Positions 17,892 through 26,746 of a stretch of 32,539 bases of DNA are shown here, piece after piece. Positions within the stretch are counted from its first letter, which is position 1, and every line of letters begins with the position of its first letter. Location of the stretch: positions 1 to 32,539 of the forward strand of contig CACENB010000011.1 of assembly GCA_902561015.1 (NCBI GenBank), written 5' to 3'. Below the pieces are notes generated by a model. The model saw only the letters and a program-made list of their open reading frames with translations. It did not search any database and was not told the DNA's origin. Made by a program: the position numbers and the translations under genes. The stretch is from an uncultured Pelagibacteraceae bacterium (GTDB lineage: Bacteria > Pseudomonadota > Alphaproteobacteria > Pelagibacterales > Pelagibacteraceae).

Positions 17892-18679
17892 TATTTAGAT
17901 TATTTTTTTTTATAATCTTTCTCATTCCTACTCACTCAAACGCTATTGAATTTAAAGGCAAATTTTTACAGGGTCATTTTATTGTTGGTGTTACAAATCC
18001 TACAGCAAAAATCATAATTGATAAAAAAGAAGTTAAAGTATCTAAGGATGGTTTTTTTGCTTTTGGCATAGATAGAGATAGAAAATTTGACCTCACCATA
18101 ACGAAAATTCAAGATGGTAAAAAAGAGAAAATATTAAAGAAAGTTTTAAAAAGAAAATATAATATTCAAAGAATAGATGGACTAGAGGAAAGTAAGGTCA
18201 CTCCACCAGAGTCAGTTTACAAAAGAATTAAAGAAGAAAACAATAAGATAGGAAAAGCAAGAGCAATTAATTCTGACTTACCTTTTTTTAAAAATCAATT
18301 CATTATGCCAGTTAAAGGAATTATAAGTGGAGTTTATGGAAGTCAAAGAATTTTAAATGGCAAACCTAAGTGGCCACATTATGGAATTGATATTGCAGCT
18401 AAAAAAGGAACTATGATTAAATCATCAGGCTCTGGGACAGTAACAATGGCAGAGGATGATTTGTATTATACTGGCGGGACTATAATTATGGATCATGGAC
18501 ATGGTATTTCCACAATATATTCACATCTTGAAAGTGTAATGGTTTCAGTAGGTGATAAAATAAATCAAGGAGATATCATTGGAACGGTAGGATCAACCGG
18601 AAGATCCACAGGTCCACATTTAGATTTTAGAGTTAATTGGTTTCAGACTAGACTAGATCCCATGTCTGTAATAAATTAA
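17876..18679 (+). CDS. M23-family peptidase-like protein (LytM domain), exported
   Basis: A 267-residue cell-envelope protein with a signal peptide (residues 1-23, IIFRLFFFIIFLIPTHSNA). A beta-rich N-terminal region (about 25-110) precedes the C-terminal LytM/M23 domain (about 140-265). The zinc motif H-x3-D is present at His168 and Asp172 (HYGID). His209 region (DHGHG) and His217 (YSHLE) are also present. The second zinc motif reads GPHLDF, with Asp replacing the last His of the usual HLH. It is probably a cell-wall endopeptidase or a regulator of amidases. The start overlaps the SDR by 16 bp. Confidence 0.88.
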   Translation: MDSKIIFRLFFFIIFLIPTHSNAIEFKGKFLQGHFIVGVTNPTAKIIIDKKEVKVSKDGFFAFGIDRDRKFDLTITKIQDGKKEKILKKVLKRKYNIQRIDGLEESKVTPPESVYKRIKEENNKIGKARAINSDLPFFKNQFIMPVKGIISGVYGSQRILNGKPKWPHYGIDIAAKKGTMIKSSGSGTVTMAEDDLYYTGGTIIMDHGHGISTIYSHLESVMVSVGDKINQGDIIGTVGSTGRSTGPHLDFRVNWFQTRLDPMSVIN

Positions 18680-18682
18680 ATT

Positions 18683-18799
18683 ATGCAAACATTAATACTT
18701 TTATCTCTAGTAATTGTTATTGGTTGGGTATTATTTAGACCTTTCAGTAAAAAGGAGATTGATAGATACAATGATAAAAATTGGCCAGATTTGCATTAA
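18683..18799 (+). CDS. Very small membrane protein (38 aa), function unknown
   Basis: An ATG at 18683, 3 bp after the M23 stop, opens 38 codons to TAA at 18797-18799. The product has one hydrophobic segment, QTLILLSLVIVIGWVLF (residues 2-18), followed by a polar tail rich in charged residues (KKEIDRYNDKNWPDLH). It is a single-span membrane peptide in position to be the last gene of the GMC-TerC-SDR-M23 operon. No family is recognised. Confidence 0.6.
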   Translation: MQTLILLSLVIVIGWVLFRPFSKKEIDRYNDKNWPDLH

Positions 18800-18832
18800 T
18801 GGGTGCACCTGGCAACAGAACTCCTCTACCAA

Positions 18833-20668
18833 TCAATCTAATTCAAATTCCTTAGTGTAATCTTTTTTGAGATTTGGATCTTGTTTTGATTTTTCTAAAA
18901 TACAATTTCCTATAACTAAATAGTCCAACTCTGTTCCCATGAAGCAATTAAAAGCATCTGTTGGAGAATTAACTATAGGCTCTCCTCTCACATTAAATGA
19001 TGTATTAACTATCACTGGGCAACCAGTTTTTTCTTTAAATTTTGAGATTAAATCATAATAAGGTTTATTAGTCTCTTTTGTAACAGTTTGTATTCTCGCA
19101 GAATAATCAACATGAGTTACTGCTGGTATTTCAGATCTTTTGATGTTTAATTTATCAATACCAAAAAGTTTCTTTTGTTCTTCGTTCATTTCAATTTTTT
19201 TATTTGAATTTACGTCAGCTACTAACAACATATAAGGACTATCTACATTTATATTAAACCAATCAGATAAATCTTCTTTTAAAATTGATGGAGCAAAAGG
19301 TCTGAAGCTTTCTCGATATTTAACTTTTAAATTAAGATTTTTTTGCATTTTATCTGATCTTGGATCACCTAAAATTGATCTCGCACCTAAGGCTCTTGGT
19401 CCAAACTCCATTCTCCCTTGAAACCAACCTATCGCTTTTTCATTTGATAAAAACTCTGCTGTCTTACTTATCAAATCTTCATATTCTATTGTCTCAAAAT
19501 TCGCCCCTACTGACTTTAATTCTTTTTCAATTTCCTCTTGATTGAATTCGGTTCCTAAATATGAACCTTTCATGTCATCATTTGAATTAACAACTCTCTC
19601 TTTTTTCTGTTCAATATGCCAAAGAGCTAGAGCTGCACCTAAAGACCCGCCAGCATCTCCTGCAGCAGGTTGGATCCAAATATTGTCAAAAATCTTTTCC
19701 TTAAGAATTTTTCCGTTAGCGACACAATTTAAAGCTACACCACCTGCTAAACATAAATTATTGATGTTATATTCTTGACGAATAGCTTTTGCTAACTTGA
19801 TCATTATTTCCTCTGTTACTTTCTGAATTGAAGCTGCGATATCCATATGAAATTGAGTAATCTTTTCAATTTTTGGATCACGGGGTTTTTGTCCAAATAA
19901 ATTATGAAACTTTTCGTTGGTCATAGTAAGACCAGTTGCATAATTAAAATATTTTTGATCTAGTCTGAAAGTTCCATCATCTTTTATATCAACTAACTCT
20001 TTCACCTTATCTTCATAAATTGGACTTCCATAAGGTGCTAAACCCATAAGTTTGTACTCTCCACTATTTACTTTAAAGCCTGTGTAGTAAGTAAAAGCAG
20101 AATATAAAAGCCCTAGTGAATGTGGAAAATGAATTTCTTTTTTTATTTCTAAATCATTTTTTTTTCCAACAGCTACAGTGGTTGTTGCCCATTCACCAAC
20201 ACCATCGGCAGTTAATACGACTGCTTCTTCAAAAGGTGATGGAAAAAAAGCGCTAGCTGCATGACTTAAATGATGATCGGAAAAAAAAATATTTTCATCA
20301 GATTTAAAATTTTCATCATGTTTTTTTAGCTTATTGAATAAAAGATTTTTCTGAAAAAGTTTCTCTTTAATCCATAATGGCATCGCTTTTGCAAATGAAA
20401 CAAATCCTCTTGGTGCAAAGGCGACGTAGGTTTCTAATAATCTCTCAAATTTTAAAAAAGGTTTCTCAAAAAAAACAATTTGATCAATTTCGCTCAATTT
20501 CATATTTGAATATTTTAAAACAAATTCAATAGCATGATGAGGGTATCTTGGATCATGTTTTTTTCTTGAAAATCTTTCCTCTTGTGCCGCTGCAATTATC
20601 TTGCCATCTTTTAATAGACAGGCTGCACTATCGTGATAAAATGCAGAAATACCTAAAATTGAAGTCAC
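18833..20668 (-). CDS. Carbamoyltransferase, NodU/CmcH family
   Basis: Enzyme that uses carbamoyl phosphate (through carbamoyl-AMP) to carbamoylate a hydroxyl or amine, typically on sugars or natural products. It has 611 residues. The N-terminal Kae1-like domain has YHDSAACLL (His12) and DHHLSHAASAFF near 130, with metal-binding His residues, and LAGGVALNCVANGK near 310. The C-terminal domain has GRMEFGPRALGARSILGDPR near 425 and SFRPFAPSIL. The start is a GTG at 20668, 1 bp after the DUF5989 stop; the nearest alternative would lose the conserved ILGISAFYHDSA. With DUF5989 and SxtJ it forms a known trio. The acceptor is unknown. Confidence 0.93.
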   Translation of the reverse strand: MTSILGISAFYHDSAACLLKDGKIIAAAQEERFSRKKHDPRYPHHAIEFVLKYSNMKLSEIDQIVFFEKPFLKFERLLETYVAFAPRGFVSFAKAMPLWIKEKLFQKNLLFNKLKKHDENFKSDENIFFSDHHLSHAASAFFPSPFEEAVVLTADGVGEWATTTVAVGKKNDLEIKKEIHFPHSLGLLYSAFTYYTGFKVNSGEYKLMGLAPYGSPIYEDKVKELVDIKDDGTFRLDQKYFNYATGLTMTNEKFHNLFGQKPRDPKIEKITQFHMDIAASIQKVTEEIMIKLAKAIRQEYNINNLCLAGGVALNCVANGKILKEKIFDNIWIQPAAGDAGGSLGAALALWHIEQKKERVVNSNDDMKGSYLGTEFNQEEIEKELKSVGANFETIEYEDLISKTAEFLSNEKAIGWFQGRMEFGPRALGARSILGDPRSDKMQKNLNLKVKYRESFRPFAPSILKEDLSDWFNINVDSPYMLLVADVNSNKKIEMNEEQKKLFGIDKLNIKRSEIPAVTHVDYSARIQTVTKETNKPYYDLISKFKEKTGCPVIVNTSFNVRGEPIVNSPTDAFNCFMGTELDYLVIGNCILEKSKQDPNLKKDYTKEFELD

Positions 20669-20669
20669 T

Positions 20670-20819
20670 TTAAAAAATTGTATAAATAAATGGTGCTACT
20701 GCAGAACCTTGGGTTAGGACAATCAATCCACCAAATAAAACGAGAACTATTATTATAGGTAAGAGCCAATATTTTTTTCTTACCTTTAGAAATTCCCAAA
20801 ATTCTTTTATAAAACTCAT
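20670..20819 (-). CDS. DUF5989 family small membrane protein (49 aa)
   Basis: An ATG at 20819 opens 49 codons to TAA at 20670-20672. The sequence begins MSFIKEFWEFLKVRKKYWLL and continues with one long hydrophobic segment ending in LTQGSAVAPFIYTIF, the pattern I associate with DUF5989. Members are typically found beside NodU/CmcH carbamoyltransferases and SxtJ-like proteins, exactly as here: 1 bp after the sxtJ-like gene and 1 bp before the carbamoyltransferase. It is a probable single-span membrane partner of the carbamoyltransferase. It is easily missed because it is short. Confidence 0.88.
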   Translation of the reverse strand: MSFIKEFWEFLKVRKKYWLLPIIIVLVLFGGLIVLTQGSAVAPFIYTIF

Positions 20820-20820
20820 T

Positions 20821-21204
20821 CTAAAACTGATTTTTCATTTTACTTTTTGGTCCACTTTTTTCAATCCAATAAGACTCTTTTTTGTTATATTTTAAGTTTA
20901 ATAAATCTTTCTTAAGTAACCTCATAATAATTCCAATAGGTGTTACAACTACAAAAAATATAATACCCATCACTAAAGGTGATATAATTTTTCCAAGTAG
21001 TAGTCCAAATTTAAACCATAATCTATTTAAAGGCGTAAGAATTTTTGAATTTATCAAACCAAGCGCCAGAAAAATAAATGAGATTATTAATGACCAAATT
21101 CTTAAATCATTACCTTTTAAAAGTGGATAAAGTGCTATTAATAAAAAAACTATAAAAAATACTATACCAAAGCTTCTATTAGAACTTATCTTAATTTCAT
21201 CCAT
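20821..21204 (-). CDS. SxtJ-family membrane protein
   Basis: A 127-residue membrane protein with about four hydrophobic segments (roughly residues 12-28, 33-50, 62-80 and 74-95) and a basic C-terminal tail (KYNKKESYWIEKSGPKSK). It resembles the SxtJ family, named from saxitoxin clusters and found with DUF5989 and carbamoyltransferase genes. The function is unknown. The ATG at 21204 lies inside the end of xsc, overlapping it by 8 bp (ATGGATGA), so ribosomes finishing xsc could restart here. Confidence 0.8.
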   Translation of the reverse strand: MDEIKISSNRSFGIVFFIVFLLIALYPLLKGNDLRIWSLIISFIFLALGLINSKILTPLNRLWFKFGLLLGKIISPLVMGIIFFVVVTPIGIIMRLLKKDLLNLKYNKKESYWIEKSGPKSKMKNQF

Positions 21205-22981
21205 TTAGAGATTTTTGTGGCCTCATATCTTTTTTATTTATCCCAGCCACTCTCACAGGTTTTTTCATTGCATCTCGTCTAAAAGGCTCACCCAATTCTT
21301 GATTCAATATTACCTCTATAAATGTGGTAATACCTTTTTTTTGATCTTCACATGATTTTTTGATGGCCTCCGTTGTTTCTTCCATTGTTCTAACAGTTAC
21401 TCCCTTTAAACCACAAGCATCTGCAACTTTTGCAAAACTTAATTCTGGATCAAGTTCTGTTCCAACAAAGTTATTATCAAACCATAAAGTAGTATTTCTT
21501 TTTTCTGCACCCCATTGATAATTTCTAAAGATAACCATTGTAATTGCCGGCCACTCTTCTCTTGCACACGAGCTCATCTCATTCATACTAATTCCAAATG
21601 CTCCATCCCCTGCAAAACCAATTACAGGTGTATCTGGGCATCCAATCTTTGCACCCAAAATTGATGGGAAACCATAACCGCAAGGACCGAATAAACCTGG
21701 AGCTAAATATTTTCTTGGTTTTTCAAAAGTTGGATAAGCATTTCCAATTGCACAGTTATTACCTATATCACTAGATATAATTACATCCTCTGGCATCCCA
21801 GATTGTATTGCTCGCCAAGCTTGTCTTGGTGACATTCTGTCTTTATCTCTTTCTCTCGCTTCTTTGTTCCAAACTGTTCCCTCATCATCATCCTCATGAT
21901 CTAAACTTGCTAATTTTTGTAACCACGCAGATTTTGTCTGATGAATTAAATCTTTTCTTTTTTGTCTATCAGTATCTCCTGCAGTTGAAGATAATTTATC
22001 AATTATTTGCTGAGCAACTAATTTTGCATCACCACTTATCCCAACTGTTACTTTTTTAGTTAAACCAATTCTGTCAGGATTAATATCTACTTGAATAATA
22101 CTTGCATTTTTTGGCCAGTAATCAATTCCATATCCAGGTAATGTTGAGAAAGGATTTAATCTTGTGCCTAGTGCCAAAACTACATCAGCTTTAGAAATTA
22201 ATTCCATAGCTGCTTTTGATCCATTATATCCTAAAGGACCTACTGCTAAAGGATGACTTCCTGGAAAACTGTCATTGTGCTGATAACCTGAACAAACAGG
22301 TGAGTCTAATTTTTCTGCAAGTTTTTTAGTTTCGTTAATTGCATCACCGATAACAACTCCTGCACCAGATAAAATCACGGGAAATTTTGCATTGGATAAA
22401 AGTTTTGCAGCTTTATCAATTGCTTCTGCCCCACCACCTTGTCTTTCTAATCTGACGATTGGCGGTAACTCAATATCAATCACTTGAGTCCAATAATCTC
22501 TTGGAACATTAATTTGCGCAGGTGCTGAACCTCTGATTGCCTTTTCTATTACTCTATTTAAAACTTCTGCCATTCTAGATGGATCTCTAACTTCCTCTTG
22601 GTAACAAACCATATCTTTGAACAAATTCATTTGCTCTACTTCTTGGAAACCCCCTTGACCCATTGTTTTGTTTGCAGCCTGAGGTGTTACCAATAGTAAT
22701 GGTGTGTGATTCCAATAAGCTGTTTTAATCGGGGTTACTAATCCAGTAATACCTGGTCCGTTTTGTGCGATTACCATTGACATTTTTCCAGTAGATCTTG
22801 TGTAACCATCGGCTATTAGTCCACCGTTTGTTTCATGAGCAACATCCCAAAAGGTAATTCCTGCATCAGGAAAAATATCTGAGATAGGCATGAATGCTGA
22901 ACCAATTATACCAAAAGCATGTTCAATACCGTGCATTTGTAAAACTTTTACAAAAGCTTCCTCTGTTGTCATTTTTGTCAT
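21197..22981 (-). CDS. xsc: Sulfoacetaldehyde acetyltransferase
   Basis: Thiamine-diphosphate enzyme that converts sulfoacetaldehyde and phosphate to acetyl phosphate and sulfite, the key desulfonation step for taurine and isethionate carbon. It has 594 residues, the usual length. The N-terminal ThDP domain has catalytic Glu50 in DVAHETNGG, and the segment GIIGSAFMPISDIFPDAG near 24-41 is characteristic of Xsc among acetolactate-synthase-like enzymes. The C-terminal ThDP-binding motif GDGAFGISMNE starts at 458. The start ATG at 22981 has an AAAGG about 10 nt upstream. It is divergent from suyAB and translationally overlaps sxtJ. Taurine aminotransferase and tauABC are not in the window. Confidence 0.96.
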   Translation of the reverse strand: MTKMTTEEAFVKVLQMHGIEHAFGIIGSAFMPISDIFPDAGITFWDVAHETNGGLIADGYTRSTGKMSMVIAQNGPGITGLVTPIKTAYWNHTPLLLVTPQAANKTMGQGGFQEVEQMNLFKDMVCYQEEVRDPSRMAEVLNRVIEKAIRGSAPAQINVPRDYWTQVIDIELPPIVRLERQGGGAEAIDKAAKLLSNAKFPVILSGAGVVIGDAINETKKLAEKLDSPVCSGYQHNDSFPGSHPLAVGPLGYNGSKAAMELISKADVVLALGTRLNPFSTLPGYGIDYWPKNASIIQVDINPDRIGLTKKVTVGISGDAKLVAQQIIDKLSSTAGDTDRQKRKDLIHQTKSAWLQKLASLDHEDDDEGTVWNKEARERDKDRMSPRQAWRAIQSGMPEDVIISSDIGNNCAIGNAYPTFEKPRKYLAPGLFGPCGYGFPSILGAKIGCPDTPVIGFAGDGAFGISMNEMSSCAREEWPAITMVIFRNYQWGAEKRNTTLWFDNNFVGTELDPELSFAKVADACGLKGVTVRTMEETTEAIKKSCEDQKKGITTFIEVILNQELGEPFRRDAMKKPVRVAGINKKDMRPQKSLNG

Positions 22982-23010
22982 TAATAGAGCCTTTCTAAAC
23001 CAGTATATGT

Positions 23011-23033
23011 AATAGTTTTTTTATAAAACTATT
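23011..23033. promoter_or_regulatory. Inverted repeat in the xsc/suyA divergent spacer
   Basis: AATAGTTTT (23011-23019) and AAAACTATT (23025-23033) form a perfect 9-bp inverted repeat around 5 nt in the 118-bp spacer between the divergent xsc and suyA starts. A second, imperfect dyad, TTAAT (23036-23040) and ATTAA (23048-23052), flanks the GC-rich core AGTCGCG just beside it. Either could be an operator shared by both promoters. No regulator gene is nearby. Confidence 0.35.
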
Positions 23034-23099
23034 TCTTAATAGTCGCGATTAATATATAAGATTTTTGGAAATTCAAATAAACATTTCGACACTATATAT

Positions 23100-23384
23100 A
23101 TGGCTACAGATATCATAATTCACGACAAAAAAGATAATGTAGGTGTAGTAGTGATAGAGAAAATAACCCCAAAACAAGACTGTAAATGCTGGATTATGGA
23201 AAATGATAGCTCGGCGTCTATTCAATCAATAGATGAAATACCTCTAGGTCATAAAATTGCTATGGTCGATTTAAAAGAAGGTGATACTATTTTAAAGTAT
23301 GGTCATGATATTGGCAAAGTAGTTAAAGCAATCAAAAAAGGTGAACATGTTCATGTTCATAATGTAAAAACAAAAAAGTGGTAA
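23100..23384 (+). CDS. suyA: (2R)-sulfolactate sulfo-lyase, small (alpha) subunit
   Basis: Small subunit of 94 residues of a lyase that splits sulfolactate into pyruvate and sulfite. It is a SAF-like domain, as in the N-terminal part of altronate and galactarate dehydratases: EIPLGHKIAMVDLKEGDTIL (residues 46-65), KYGHDIGKVVKAIKKGEHVH and a C-terminal HVHNVK. The large subunit begins 3 bp after its stop. UxaA-type dehydratases share this architecture, and the sulfolactate call depends on the two-gene split and on xsc, sulfite-exporter and apr genes around it. It is transcribed divergently from xsc. Confidence 0.85.
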   Translation: MATDIIIHDKKDNVGVVVIEKITPKQDCKCWIMENDSSASIQSIDEIPLGHKIAMVDLKEGDTILKYGHDIGKVVKAIKKGEHVHVHNVKTKKW

Positions 23385-23387
23385 ATA

Positions 23388-24554
23388 ATGGAAATCCCAA
23401 AAAGTTTTTTAGGTTATAAAAGAGAAAACGGCAGAGCGGGAACTAGAAATCATGTAATTATATTGCCTGTTGATGACATTTCTAACGCATGTGCGGAAGC
23501 AGTCGCTAACAATATAAAGGGGACGATTGCATTACCACATTCTTACGGAAGACTACAATTTGGAGCGGATTTAGATTTACATTTTAGAACAATGATTGGA
23601 ACAGGAAGTAATCCAAATGTAGCCGCGGTTATTGTGATTGGTATTGAGCCAAAATGGACTAAAAAAATTGTTGATGGCATCGCTAAAACAGGAAAACCAG
23701 TTGAAGGTTTTCACATAGAGCGCACAGGAGATATTGGAACTGTAATGAAAGCTTCAAAAAAAGCGCAAGAATTTTCACAATGGGCATCTGAAAAACAAAG
23801 AGAAGAGTGTCCAATGAGTGATTTATGGATCTCAGTAAAATGTGGGGAGTCAGATACAACATCAGGATTAGCATCAAATCCAACTGTTGGAAATTTAATG
23901 GAAAAATTAGAACCATTAGGTGTTCATTTATGTTTTGGTGAGACATCTGAACTTACTGGGGCAGAAAATGTCTGTGCTGCAAGAGGAGCAACTAAGGAAG
24001 CTTCTGAAAAATTTATGAAGACATGGAATGAATATAATGATTTTATATTAAAAGAAGCAACTAATGATCTTTCAGAAAGTCAACCAACTGCTGGAAATAT
24101 TGCAGGTGGTTTAACCACAATTGAAGAAAAAGCATTTGGAAATTTTCAAAAAATAGGAAACTTAAAATTTATAGATGTACTTGAGCCAGCTGAGGAGCCA
24201 GCAAAAGGTCCAGGACTTTACTTCATGGATACATCTTCAGCAGCAGCAGAATGTATTACACTTCAAGCTGCAGGAGGATTTAACATTCATTTATTTCCAA
24301 CAGGCCAAGGGAATATAGTTGGAAACCCTATAGAGCCTGTTGTAAAATTAACTGCTAACCCATTAACAGCTAAAAGCATGAGTGAGCATGTTGATTGCGA
24401 TGTATCAAAGATTCTTTCAAGAGAAATGAACTTATCTGAGGCGGGAGATAAGCTTATCGAGACAACACTAAGAGTAGCTAATGGAAGATTAACCTGTGCA
24501 GAAGCTTTAGGTCATAAAGAATTTGTTATGACTAAACTTTATAGAAGCGCATAA
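23388..24554 (+). CDS. suyB: (2R)-sulfolactate sulfo-lyase, large (beta) subunit
   Basis: Large subunit of 388 residues of the sulfolactate lyase, in the UxaA/GarD dehydratase superfamily. Family elements include [19 protein letters not shown] (residues 8-26), [20 protein letters not shown] near 148-167, with a conserved Cys, and [13 protein letters not shown] near 185. The C-terminal region has [18 protein letters not shown] and [19 protein letters not shown]. The enzyme is iron-dependent in characterised members. It lies 3 bp after suyA and 15 bp before the YeiH-type exporter. An altronate-dehydratase role cannot be excluded from motifs alone, but no uronate genes are present. Confidence 0.87.
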   Translation: MEIPKSFLGYKRENGRAGTRNHVIILPVDDISNACAEAVANNIKGTIALPHSYGRLQFGADLDLHFRTMIGTGSNPNVAAVIVIGIEPKWTKKIVDGIAKTGKPVEGFHIERTGDIGTVMKASKKAQEFSQWASEKQREECPMSDLWISVKCGESDTTSGLASNPTVGNLMEKLEPLGVHLCFGETSELTGAENVCAARGATKEASEKFMKTWNEYNDFILKEATNDLSESQPTAGNIAGGLTTIEEKAFGNFQKIGNLKFIDVLEPAEEPAKGPGLYFMDTSSAAAECITLQAAGGFNIHLFPTGQGNIVGNPIEPVVKLTANPLTAKSMSEHVDCDVSKILSREMNLSEAGDKLIETTLRVANGRLTCAEALGHKEFVMTKLYRSA

Positions 24555-24569
24555 TCACTAAATTAAAGA

Positions 24570-25637
24570 ATGTTTTTTAAAAATTACTTGGTGTTCATAC
24601 CAGGCATAGTTCTTGCATTTGTTCTTTATTCTCTATCTCAAGGTTTTAATAACATTATTGGTATTGATCTTTTAGGATATACCAAAAGTCCAATCTCCAC
24701 GGCGATGATAGCAATTCTACTCGGTATTTTCTTTGGAAATTTTTTTAAAATTAGAGAAAGTTTTCAAAAAGGATTAGATTTTAGTAGAGATTATATCTTA
24801 AAACTTGGCATAATCTGTTTAGGCATACAATTAAAGCCTTTTGAGTTTTTAGAGTTTGGAAAAATTGCAATTCCATTGATATTAATTTGTATAGTTAGCG
24901 TCTTAATCGTAATTAAGCTTTTAATTAGAAAACTTCAGATACCAACTCGGATGGCTTACTTAATATCAATTGGAAGCAGCGTTTGTGGCACCACTGCTAT
25001 TATGGCAACCGCGCCTGTAATAAAAGCAAATAAAAGTGAAATTTCTTATGCAATCGCAAATATTACTTTATTCGGAATATTGTCGATGTTGTTTTACCCT
25101 TACTTCTCAAATTTCTATTTTGAGGGAAATTCATTATTTGCAGGTCTTTTTTTAGGAACAGCTATACACGAAACATCACAAGTTGCTGCAGCAGGATTAA
25201 TATATGATCAACAGTACAATAGTCCTGAAACATTAAATATTGCAACTGTCACAAAGCTTTTAAGAAATACTTTTTTGATAGTGATGATTCCTCTTTTTGC
25301 CTTTCTTTATAATAGAGGTCAGGTAAAAGAAAAGGGTTACTCCATTTTAAGTATATTTCCTTATTTTATTTTAGGTTTTGTTGGGATGATAATTTTAAGA
25401 AATGTTGGTGATGAAGTTTTCTCAACTGATAATAATTGGATTGAAATTATAGATTTTGTTAAAGCAAGTTCTAAAGTTTTCTTAACTATGGCTATGGCTG
25501 CTATAGGCTTATCAACAAACTTAAAAGATATTAGAAATATGGGTTATAAACCTTTTGTTGTTGGATTTACGGCAATGTTAACTGTAGGAGTTGTGAGTAT
25601 TATAACTATAGAAACTTATATAAAATTTTTTATTTAG
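24570..25637 (+). CDS. YeiH/UPF0324 family putative sulfate exporter
   Basis: A 355-residue inner-membrane protein with about ten hydrophobic segments. The family signature is visible in LKLGIICLGIQLKPFEFLEF near 91, in ISIGSSVCGTTAIMATAPVI near 134-153, and in GTAIHETSQVAAAGLIYD near 196. The family has been proposed to export sulfate or sulfite. Placement directly after suyAB (15 bp) supports disposal of the sulfonate-derived sulfur anion. Its 3' end overlaps the convergent tauE by 8 bp. Confidence 0.9.
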   Translation: MFFKNYLVFIPGIVLAFVLYSLSQGFNNIIGIDLLGYTKSPISTAMIAILLGIFFGNFFKIRESFQKGLDFSRDYILKLGIICLGIQLKPFEFLEFGKIAIPLILICIVSVLIVIKLLIRKLQIPTRMAYLISIGSSVCGTTAIMATAPVIKANKSEISYAIANITLFGILSMLFYPYFSNFYFEGNSLFAGLFLGTAIHETSQVAAAGLIYDQQYNSPETLNIATVTKLLRNTFLIVMIPLFAFLYNRGQVKEKGYSILSIFPYFILGFVGMIILRNVGDEVFSTDNNWIEIIDFVKASSKVFLTMAMAAIGLSTNLKDIRNMGYKPFVVGFTAMLTVGVVSIITIETYIKFFI

Positions 25638-26724
25638 ATTGTTTAACTGGTTTTTTAAAATATTTTTCTCTGAACTTTGAAATTGATCTTCTAATAAATG
25701 CAGCTGCAATTCCTAAAATAACAGCAAATAAAATCGAAAATAATCCATAGAAGAATGGCATATCCTCTGAAAACTCTTTAATAAACTTTGAGAAGAAATT
25801 TAAGTCTTTTGAGCTTATAGGTGTTGTGCCATTCAGTATTTCCTCTGCAAAAAAAGTATCATAAGCAATTACTATTCCTACAATTAATAGTAAAATTGCT
25901 AATAATGCTTTTAATCCAGAACTATCAATTTGCTCACCAAGTTTTTGGCCTACTTGTACTCCGACTATTGAGCCTATAACTAACATCAATACTAACATTA
26001 GATCTATTGAACCATAGTTAATTGAATGAAGAAATGTAACTATGACACTAACAAAAATTGTTACGAATAAGGAAGTTCCAGGAACTAATTTTGTCGGCAT
26101 CTTGATGATATAAATCATTGCTGGCACTAAGATAAATGCACCGCCGATCCCCATTATAGCTGCTATAAACCCAACAACTAATCCAATTATGATCGGTGTG
26201 AATATACTTTCATATAGTTTTGATTTTGGAAACCTCATTCTAAAAGGAAGTCCATGTATCCAATAATGAACATGTAATTTTTTTTTCTCTACAATGTTCT
26301 TTTTGGCTTTATCAATTTCACCCAAACTTTCCACTAACATCAGAGTCCCAATTATTGCAAGAATGTACATATAGGCTAAAGAAATTACCGTATCTATTTT
26401 ACCGATATCTTTAAAATATGTGAAAGTAAAAATACCCACTACAGTTCCTATAGTTCCACCAATTACAATCATTAATCCCATTTTGTAATCTAAAGTATTT
26501 TTTAACCAATGAGTGGTGGATCCAGATACAGAAGTTGCCAAGATATTGTTGGCCTCGTTAGCAACTGCATAAGCTGGGGGAACACCCATAAAGATTAAAA
26601 AGGGTGTCATTAAGAAACCACCACCTACACCAAATAAACCAGAGAGAACTCCAACCATTGCGCTTATTAAAAGTATTTCGACAGGGTTAATAAATACTTG
26701 GGCTATAGGTAAAAAAACATCCAT
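25630..26724 (-). CDS. tauE: Sulfite exporter TauE/SafE family protein
   Basis: A 364-residue membrane protein with about nine hydrophobic segments. The duplicated TauE/SafE motif is visible: VGVLSGLFGVGGGFLMTPFL near 20-40 and VGFIAAIMGIGGAFILVPAM near 188-207. A polar loop of about 40 residues (near 125-170, KAKKNIVEKKKLHVHYW) separates the halves, and the C-terminus has a further span after residue 320. TauE exports sulfite made during sulfonate catabolism. It is the last gene of the HIT-aprM-aprB-aprA-orf116-orf44-tauE run and converges with the YeiH-type exporter, overlapping it by 8 bp. Confidence 0.93.
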   Translation of the reverse strand: MDVFLPIAQVFINPVEILLISAMVGVLSGLFGVGGGFLMTPFLIFMGVPPAYAVANEANNILATSVSGSTTHWLKNTLDYKMGLMIVIGGTIGTVVGIFTFTYFKDIGKIDTVISLAYMYILAIIGTLMLVESLGEIDKAKKNIVEKKKLHVHYWIHGLPFRMRFPKSKLYESIFTPIIIGLVVGFIAAIMGIGGAFILVPAMIYIIKMPTKLVPGTSLFVTIFVSVIVTFLHSINYGSIDLMLVLMLVIGSIVGVQVGQKLGEQIDSSGLKALLAILLLIVGIVIAYDTFFAEEILNGTTPISSKDLNFFSKFIKEFSEDMPFFYGLFSILFAVILGIAAAFIRRSISKFREKYFKKPVKQSK

Positions 26725-26746
26725 CTAAAAAAACTTTAAATATAAC

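Noticed and set aside
18800..18832. Terminator between the convergent 38-aa gene and the carbamoyltransferase
   Set aside because: The 33-bp gap is relatively GC-rich, but I find no convincing stem followed by a T run.
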